The notes beneath the pieces were generated by a model. The model was not told the DNA's origin, did not search any database, and saw nothing but the letters and a program-made list of their open reading frames with translations. Below are positions 6,283-10,009 of a stretch of DNA of 10,009 nucleotides, in pieces. How positions within the stretch are numbered: the first letter of the stretch is position 1; each line of letters begins with the position of its first letter. The position numbers and the translations under genes are program-made. Source of the DNA: a bacterium (GTDB lineage: Bacteria; Zixibacteria; MSB-5A5; CAIYYT01). The stretch lies in NCBI GenBank assembly GCA_016708315.1, contig JADJGC010000018.1:1-10009 (forward strand). The letters run 5' to 3'.

Positions 6283-6312
6283 TTGATTTGGGTGTAAGAT
6301 GCGTGCAATATT
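6283..6312 (+). promoter_or_regulatory. Probable hipBA promoter
   Basis: TTGATT (6283-6288) and AATATT (6307-6312), 18 bp apart, each match consensus at 4 of 6. This is the best-placed promoter-like pair before hipB. The -10 runs into operator O3 and the -35 lies just downstream of O2, an arrangement suited to autorepression. The individual elements are weak. Confidence 0.35.
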
Positions 6313-6324
6313 ACCGCTCGGTAA
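6311..6324 (+). promoter_or_regulatory. Palindromic operator candidate O3 (TTACCGCTCGGTAA), adjoining the hipB start
   Basis: This is a variant of the same palindrome in reverse orientation (minus strand GTTACCGAGCGGTAAT). Relative to O1/O2, one base is changed in each arm, and the two changes are symmetric, so perfect dyad symmetry is kept. It ends one base before ATG 6326 and overlaps the likely -10/start region, so occupancy would block hipBA transcription. Confidence 0.65.
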
Positions 6325-6325
6325 C

Positions 6326-6556
6326 ATGAAACATACTCCGAAAACCATAGGGGAATTGGTCAAAAGCACCCGCAAGCGCATGGGGGTGACGCAAAAGGAT
6401 TTAGCCATGACTTCCGGCACGGGCCTGCGGTTCATCATCGAGATGGAAAAGGGGAAGCCTACCTGCCAGCTCGGCAAGGTGCTCACCGTCCTGCAGACCT
6501 TGGGCATCAAAATCGAATTGGTTCCGCCCGCTGGGAACGACAAGAAGGGAGGTTAA
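6326..6556 (+). CDS. hipB: HipB-type antitoxin, XRE-family DNA-binding protein
   Basis: This 76-aa protein is almost entirely one Cro/C1-type helix-turn-helix: IGELVKSTRKRMGVTQKDLA (8-27), a recognition segment around TGLRFIIEMEKGKPT (32-46), then LGKVLTVLQTLGIKIEL. The EMEKGKPT...KVLxVLxxLG pattern is typical of HipB-family antitoxins. These dimerise, neutralise HipA by direct binding and repress their own operon. An ATG at 6299 would add nine residues, but those codons would run across palindrome O3; ATG 6326, immediately after O3, gives the usual length and start. The ribosome site is weak (GGTAA is part of the palindrome). The stop is 2 nt before hipA, whose Shine-Dalgarno lies inside the last hipB codons, so the two are translated together. 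Confidence 0.92.
   Translation: MKHTPKTIGELVKSTRKRMGVTQKDLAMTSGTGLRFIIEMEKGKPTCQLGKVLTVLQTLGIKIELVPPAGNDKKGG
6547..6552 (+). promoter_or_regulatory. Shine-Dalgarno of hipA
   Basis: GGGAGG lies in the last hipB codons with 6 nt to ATG 6559. It is the strongest ribosome site in the window, fixes the hipA start and suggests coupled synthesis of antitoxin and toxin. Confidence 0.7.
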
Positions 6557-6558
6557 GA

Positions 6559-7803
6559 ATGGCCCGGACGTTGAACGTTTACTTGCGTCGGCAGTTGGTC
6601 GGCCTGCTCATTCAGAATGAGCATGGTCAGATGATGTTCTGTTATGCTGAAAGCTGGCTGAACGATGCAAAGGCCATTCCTCTGTCGCACTCGCTGCCGC
6701 TTGGAAAAGAGCGGTTCAGCCGCAACGAGTGCCAGGGGTTCTTTGCCGGCATTCTGCCGGAACAAAGCAAACGCGAGATTATTGCCAAGAACCTCGGGAT
6801 CAGCGCCAGAAACGATTTCGCCATGCTGGAACAAATCGGCGGCGAATGCGCTGGAGCGGTGACATTCATCCCGTCTGGTGAAAGCCTGCCAGAACGCAAC
6901 TACGGTTACCGCCAGTTGAGCAGTCAGAAATTGGCGGAGATTCTCAGGCAATTGCCGCGCCGTCCGCTCATGGCAGGAGAGGATGGCATCCGGCTCTCCT
7001 TGGCCGGTGCCCAGGACAAAATCGCGGTGCATGTTTCCAACAATCAAATTTCCATGCCCCTTGGTGGAGCGCCCAGCACGCACATTCTGAAACCGGCCAT
7101 CGAGCGGTTCGAAGGCATTGTATTCAATGAAGCATTTTGTATGAAACTGGCTGGCGCGATTGGCTTGCACACCGCCAAGGTAGAAGTCGGCAAGGTAGAG
7201 AACATTGATTATCTCCTGGTCGAGCGTTATGACCGAACGCTGTTGAAGGATTCCTCCGGCGGTCCCGAACAGTTGGAACGGGAGCATCAGGAGGACTTTT
7301 GCCAGGCACTGGGAATTGTTCCTGACAACAAATACCAAAACGAAGGCGGGCCTTCGCTAAAGCAGTGCTTTGCGCTATTGCGTGAATTGTCCAGCGCCCC
7401 GGTGATCGACCTTCAACGATTATTGGACGCGGTTATTTTCAATTTCCTGATCGGAAACCACGATGCTCATGGGAAGAATTTCTCGCTGCTTTACGGCCGG
7501 GAAACGCGGTTGGCGCCGCTTTACGATGTTCTCAGCACGGCCTATTACCCAGAACTCTCCCCCAAAATGGCGATGAAAATCGGCGGAGAATATGTGTCTG
7601 ACAAAGTGCTTCCAAAGCACTTTGATCAATTGGCGGAAGAAGCGGGCCTTGCCAGGCCAATGGTAAAGCGGCGTGTACGGGAACTGGCGGAAACAGTCCT
7701 GTCAAAAGCGCCCGACCTGATCACGGAACATCCCGCTGCAAACGCTGTCGCAGCACTTGTTCAGAACCGCTGCACAACCGTATTGGAGAAATTCAGAGGG
7801 TAG
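6559..7803 (+). CDS. hipA: HipA-type serine/threonine kinase toxin
   Basis: HipA kinases halt growth by phosphorylating a cellular target; E. coli HipA modifies glutamyl-tRNA synthetase. This 414-aa protein has the N-terminal HipA-coupling domain (about 1-105, with LPLGKERFS and FFAGILPE). The kinase core carries LSLAGAQDKIAV (143-157), THILKPA (174-180, K178 for ATP), GNHDAHGKNFSLL (299-311, catalytic D302) and LAPLYDVLS (318-326, metal-binding D323). S147 matches the E. coli Ser150 that is autophosphorylated to inactivate the kinase. Every key residue I can check is present, and the length is slightly under the 440 of E. coli HipA, so the toxin appears active. It directly follows hipB by 2 nt with a strong Shine-Dalgarno. 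Its own target cannot be told from sequence. It converges on the 313-aa gene, with 39 bp between the stops and no obvious terminator hairpin. Confidence 0.95.
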   Translation: MARTLNVYLRRQLVGLLIQNEHGQMMFCYAESWLNDAKAIPLSHSLPLGKERFSRNECQGFFAGILPEQSKREIIAKNLGISARNDFAMLEQIGGECAGAVTFIPSGESLPERNYGYRQLSSQKLAEILRQLPRRPLMAGEDGIRLSLAGAQDKIAVHVSNNQISMPLGGAPSTHILKPAIERFEGIVFNEAFCMKLAGAIGLHTAKVEVGKVENIDYLLVERYDRTLLKDSSGGPEQLEREHQEDFCQALGIVPDNKYQNEGGPSLKQCFALLRELSSAPVIDLQRLLDAVIFNFLIGNHDAHGKNFSLLYGRETRLAPLYDVLSTAYYPELSPKMAMKIGGEYVSDKVLPKHFDQLAEEAGLARPMVKRRVRELAETVLSKAPDLITEHPAANAVAALVQNRCTTVLEKFRG

Positions 7804-7842
7804 TGGTGAATCAGGAAACGCTCCCCGGCACAACGGAAAGGC

Positions 7843-8784
7843 TTACTGGACTTCAATCAGGGCCGGGGCTTTGACCACGAACCGTCTGGGCGGCGGTGCT
7901 TCCACGAGAATCTCGGAAAAGGAATTGGTGTTGATTGTTCCAGCCACGTAGCTGTCTGTCGCCACGTACGTGAGTGTCCGAGTCAAAGTGTTTTCTTTCT
8001 GGCTGTAGGTCATCTGCCATGACGGGCCGCGTTTCCAACTGCGTTGGTAGCGTTCGTCTCCGGGAGGTTCCCATTGCCGCGGAATGTAAACGGGATTCTT
8101 TGGAGACCGCATCAGTTGGCGCGTCCACTGTCTGCCCGGAAAATAGTATTGATAAACTTCCGTGCGGACCTTGGATGGCCAGAGAACGCGAAGGGGAGGT
8201 TTTTCGAGTTCGAACGGAAGGCATGGATATTGAACTGAAAAACTGATTTGCGTGCGCACATGCTCCCGCTCCGCGTACGCAATAGCTTCAGCCTTGCGGC
8301 GTTCCTCGACAAGCTTGTGCCAGGTGAACCACCGCGTCCACCGCAGGTTCTCCGGGTTTTCCAGCATGCGGGAGACAAGTGTGTTGGCGTCTGCGGGCGA
8401 TTCGAGACTGAGCCGCTTGACGAGGTCCTCCTCAATTTCAGAGGCAAGCCAGTTCGTCTGCCAGCTCTGGACATGAAGCCGCAGGAATTTCAGCGCGTTG
8501 GTGCTCGGCGGAACGGTGAGGTAATAAGCCGTGTACAATCGCAACTCGTCAGGAAATGCCGGCACGCCTTTGAAATACTTGGTCGCGTCCCAATCGAGCG
8601 TGGCGCACAGGATCGCGAAGTTGGTTGCCTGTGTGGGGCTTTGTAGCGGGTTGGCGAAGTGAAAACTGGACAAATCTCTGGGGGCGATTTCGCCGCAGGT
8701 CAGTGCGCGGAAATCCAGTTCCATGATCTGGCTGCCACGAATGGGGAACATCGTGGTCAGCAATGCGAGGATGAATTCAAACAT
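7843..8784 (-). CDS. Hypothetical protein, 313 aa, last gene of a secreted-protein operon
   Basis: I do not recognise this family. The N-terminus has a short hydrophobic stretch (MFEFILALLTTMF), too short for a sure signal peptide. The middle is rich in Trp, Tyr and Arg and includes helical segments (about residues 150-178, WFTWHKLVEERRKAEAIAYA). The last third looks like beta strands and ends PPPRRFVVKAPALIEVQ. Trp/Tyr-rich PGRQWTRQLM and WEPPGDERYQRSW segments suggest a folded domain rather than a chance frame. No ribosome site precedes ATG 8784, and ATGs at codons 12 and 21 are alternatives, so the start is unsure. It follows the 166-aa gene by 39 nt on the same strand, and its role may be tied to the envelope proteins encoded upstream. 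Confidence 0.72.
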   Translation of the reverse strand: MFEFILALLTTMFPIRGSQIMELDFRALTCGEIAPRDLSSFHFANPLQSPTQATNFAILCATLDWDATKYFKGVPAFPDELRLYTAYYLTVPPSTNALKFLRLHVQSWQTNWLASEIEEDLVKRLSLESPADANTLVSRMLENPENLRWTRWFTWHKLVEERRKAEAIAYAEREHVRTQISFSVQYPCLPFELEKPPLRVLWPSKVRTEVYQYYFPGRQWTRQLMRSPKNPVYIPRQWEPPGDERYQRSWKRGPSWQMTYSQKENTLTRTLTYVATDSYVAGTINTNSFSEILVEAPPPRRFVVKAPALIEVQ

Positions 8785-8823
8785 GCTGGGCTGATTCGAA
8801 GGGAGAACACCGACGCGCCGATT

Positions 8824-9324
8824 TTAGAATACCAACTCAGTGAGCTGCCCCTCCTGGCGCTGCAGTTCTCTTGGCGCGTTCATCTTTTCAAACACGGGCA
8901 TCAACTCCGCACTGTGCCGGCGGAGATAATCCTGGACCTCTTTGCGTGCCGCCTCGACCTTGGCGCGGACGCCCGGCTGCTGGTTTGCCAGCTTGATGAG
9001 CGTGAGTGTCTGCTGGAATTGGGCCTGAAATACCGAGTTAGTCATGGCCTGCCACAGTTGCTGATCCGCGGTTCGCAGCTTCGCGATCGCGGCGGCCGAA
9101 CGCTCCGTTGGCGGTTCGCCCGGCTCGATTCGCGGCAAGGGCGTAAACACTTCGGCCGGACGATTGTGGTTCACCACGTGGGGAGGGCTGGGAGTAGCCG
9201 GCGCGGCGCTTTGGAACTTGGGCAACGGCTTGAACTCCGTCGGGCTTATGGTCTGGGCGATGGCGATGACGGCGGCGCCCGAAATCAACGCGACGGATGC
9301 CAGGATGAAGCGACGTGTGTTCAT
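8824..9324 (-). CDS. Signal-anchored or exported helical protein, 166 aa
   Basis: The product starts MNTRRFILASVALISGAAVIAIAQ, a classic basic-plus-hydrophobic signal peptide or N-terminal anchor. A Pro-rich linker of about 45 residues follows (FKPLPKFQSAAPATPSPP). The remaining part is mostly helical, with Gln-, Lys- and Leu-rich segments (QLWQAMTNSVFQAQFQQTL and KVEAARKEVQDYLRRHSAEL) that may form a helical bundle or coiled coil. No named family is recognised. ATG 9324 is chosen because its ATGA overlaps the stop of the DUF1573 gene by 4 nt, implying translational coupling, and because it puts the signal peptide first; the frame runs upstream to 9489, but that part is the other gene read out of frame. 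A periplasmic or envelope role alongside the DUF1573 protein is inferred. Confidence 0.82.
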   Translation of the reverse strand: MNTRRFILASVALISGAAVIAIAQTISPTEFKPLPKFQSAAPATPSPPHVVNHNRPAEVFTPLPRIEPGEPPTERSAAAIAKLRTADQQLWQAMTNSVFQAQFQQTLTLIKLANQQPGVRAKVEAARKEVQDYLRRHSAELMPVFEKMNAPRELQRQEGQLTELVF

Positions 9325-9836
9325 TGCTTGGGTTGGATCCAGATGACGGTTTGGTAAAGATTCGTTTGGCCATCCTGCAGGATCACGTATTGGACGGACG
9401 GACGTTGCTGCTGGATGACCGCCTTGATTTGAATGGCGCCTCTGGCCGGCACGGTCTGGCTGGTGGACTCCACGCTCGTACATTGGCACGAGGATGTGAA
9501 GCCCTTGATTTGAACCGGGTCGTCCGTCTTGTTCGTCACCGAGTAGATGGCGACGTAGTTGGTCCGGGCTGGATCAAAATCGAAATGGATGTCTTTCGGC
9601 ACGTCCAGGTTTCCGCCAGACCAGATGGCGGGCAGCGCCCGCTTCTGGGATTCCACCTTTGGAGGTTTGCTGCCATCCAGAGATGGCGGGCGAGCAACGT
9701 ATTCTTTTACGACGGGCCCGGGCGGCGTCTGGTCCTTGCCGGACGGGCCACCAGCGACGGGGCCAGCGCCAATGACGCTGAGGGTGAAGGCCGCCATGGC
9801 GGCGGCGAGAATTGGGGTTTTGGTTTTCATGTGCAT
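9321..9836 (-). CDS. DUF1573-domain exported protein
   Basis: This 171-aa protein has a signal peptide (KTPILAAAMAAFTLSVIGAG, about 7-26) and a proline-rich spacer to about residue 80. One immunoglobulin-like DUF1573 domain follows at about 82-170: HFDFDPARTNYVAIYSVTNK, then DDPVQIKGFTSSCQCTSVE and VPARGAIQIKAVI. The SC-x-CT turn (C117, C119) and the closing strand before the C-terminus are the family hallmarks. DUF1573 proteins are common in Bacteroidota, Planctomycetota and Verrucomicrobiota, are exported, and have no settled function. ATG 9836 or ATG 9830 could start it; neither has a good ribosome site. It begins 10 nt after the previous gene's stop and overlaps the next gene by 4 nt, so it is clearly inside an operon. 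Confidence 0.88.
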   Translation of the reverse strand: MHMKTKTPILAAAMAAFTLSVIGAGPVAGGPSGKDQTPPGPVVKEYVARPPSLDGSKPPKVESQKRALPAIWSGGNLDVPKDIHFDFDPARTNYVAIYSVTNKTDDPVQIKGFTSSCQCTSVESTSQTVPARGAIQIKAVIQQQRPSVQYVILQDGQTNLYQTVIWIQPKQ

Positions 9837-9846
9837 GTGTCTTGTG

Positions 9847-10009
9847 TCAGGGCCATCGGGGGATGCTCCCGTTGAAAAGCTTGAGGCAGTCGCCCGTCTT
9901 GGGTTCGCTGACGGGTATGTCGAAGTTGGGCGAGCCGCGCCGCACGACCACGCTCAACGGGATGAGGATGTCCGGGCACGGTTGATTATCGACTGCCAAT
10001 CGTGCCTGG
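9847..10009 (-). CDS. C-terminal end of an unidentified protein (partial, cut by window edge)
   Basis: The minus strand is open from the window edge to TGA (9849-9847), giving 53 residues. They include DNQPCPDILIPLSVVVRRG and end in FNGSIPRWP. The hydrophobic strand-like segment and two cysteines suit an exported domain, but no family can be named. The stop lies 10 nt before the DUF1573 ATG, so this is probably the upstream gene of the same operon. Confidence 0.5.
   Translation of the reverse strand, partial: QARLAVDNQPCPDILIPLSVVVRRGSPNFDIPVSEPKTGDCLKLFNGSIPRWP

Larger units (their letters stand above)
6137..6325. other. Divergent regulatory region between the methyltransferase and hipB genes
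   Basis: This 189-bp stretch is AT-richer than its surroundings. It contains three perfect operator-like palindromes and one degenerate copy at centre positions 6167.5, 6218.5, 6267.5 and 6317.5, i.e. spacings of 51, 49 and 50 bp. It must hold promoters in both directions. A weak hipB promoter can be proposed, but no convincing one is seen for the methyltransferase. Confidence 0.65.

Noticed and set aside
6553..7338. 261-codon - strand frame opposite hipA
   Set aside because: hipA carries every kinase motif on the + strand, so this is a shadow frame.
7804..7842. Terminator between the convergent hipA and 313-aa genes
   Set aside because: I found no GC-rich stem followed by a T-run in the 39 bp.
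8659..9875. Two long + strand open frames (8659-9357 and 9315-9875) opposite the DUF1573 operon
   Set aside because: They lie antisense to signal-peptide-bearing, ATGA-coupled genes, and their own translations look low-information.

Overview
The window is about 10 kb of GC-rich bacterial chromosome with no rRNA, tRNA, integrase, insertion sequence or CRISPR array. It suggests an environmental bacterium with large, paralogue-rich genomes. A Verrucomicrobiota-type lineage (Pedosphaera-like) is my best guess. The basis is the cluster of small secreted proteins including a DUF1573 protein, the short RpoD-like accessory sigma factor, the weak or absent Shine-Dalgarno sequences and several GTG starts. 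This is inference from gene style, not proof.

Left part (1-1540, + strand): the 3' end of an unknown gene, a 315-residue unrecognised protein with one hydrophobic segment, and a staphylococcal-nuclease-family (thermonuclease-like) protein with all its catalytic residues. These form an apparent operon. Its last gene meets the next operon tail to tail, with the two stop codons overlapping.

Second block (4215-1537, - strand): a small secreted protein, a 281-residue sigma-70 factor, and 62 nt downstream a 403-residue reverse transcriptase (RT). The RT has no intron maturase or endonuclease domain and resembles the Abi/unknown-group (defence-type) RTs more than group II intron RTs. A sigma factor and a stand-alone RT in apparent co-transcription is the least conventional feature of the window.

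Third block (4439-7803): a 90-residue small hydrophobic protein behind a good promoter; a solitary cytosine-5 DNA methyltransferase with an unusual 115-residue N-terminal extension (- strand); and, divergent from it, a complete hipBA toxin-antitoxin pair. The 189-bp region between the methyltransferase and hipB holds three perfect 14-bp palindromes with centres 49-50 bp apart, plus a degenerate fourth one 51 bp further on beside the methyltransferase start. This looks like a multi-site HipB operator that may also reach the methyltransferase gene.

Right part (10009-7843, - strand): a four-gene apparent operon of mostly exported or envelope proteins. It comprises the C-terminus of an unknown protein, a DUF1573 protein with signal peptide, a 166-residue signal-anchored protein translationally coupled to it by an ATGA overlap, and a 313-residue unrecognised protein.

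Nuclease, RT, methyltransferase and HipBA lie within about 7 kb, so the left two thirds resemble an accessory or defence-rich region. No mobile-element boundaries are visible.
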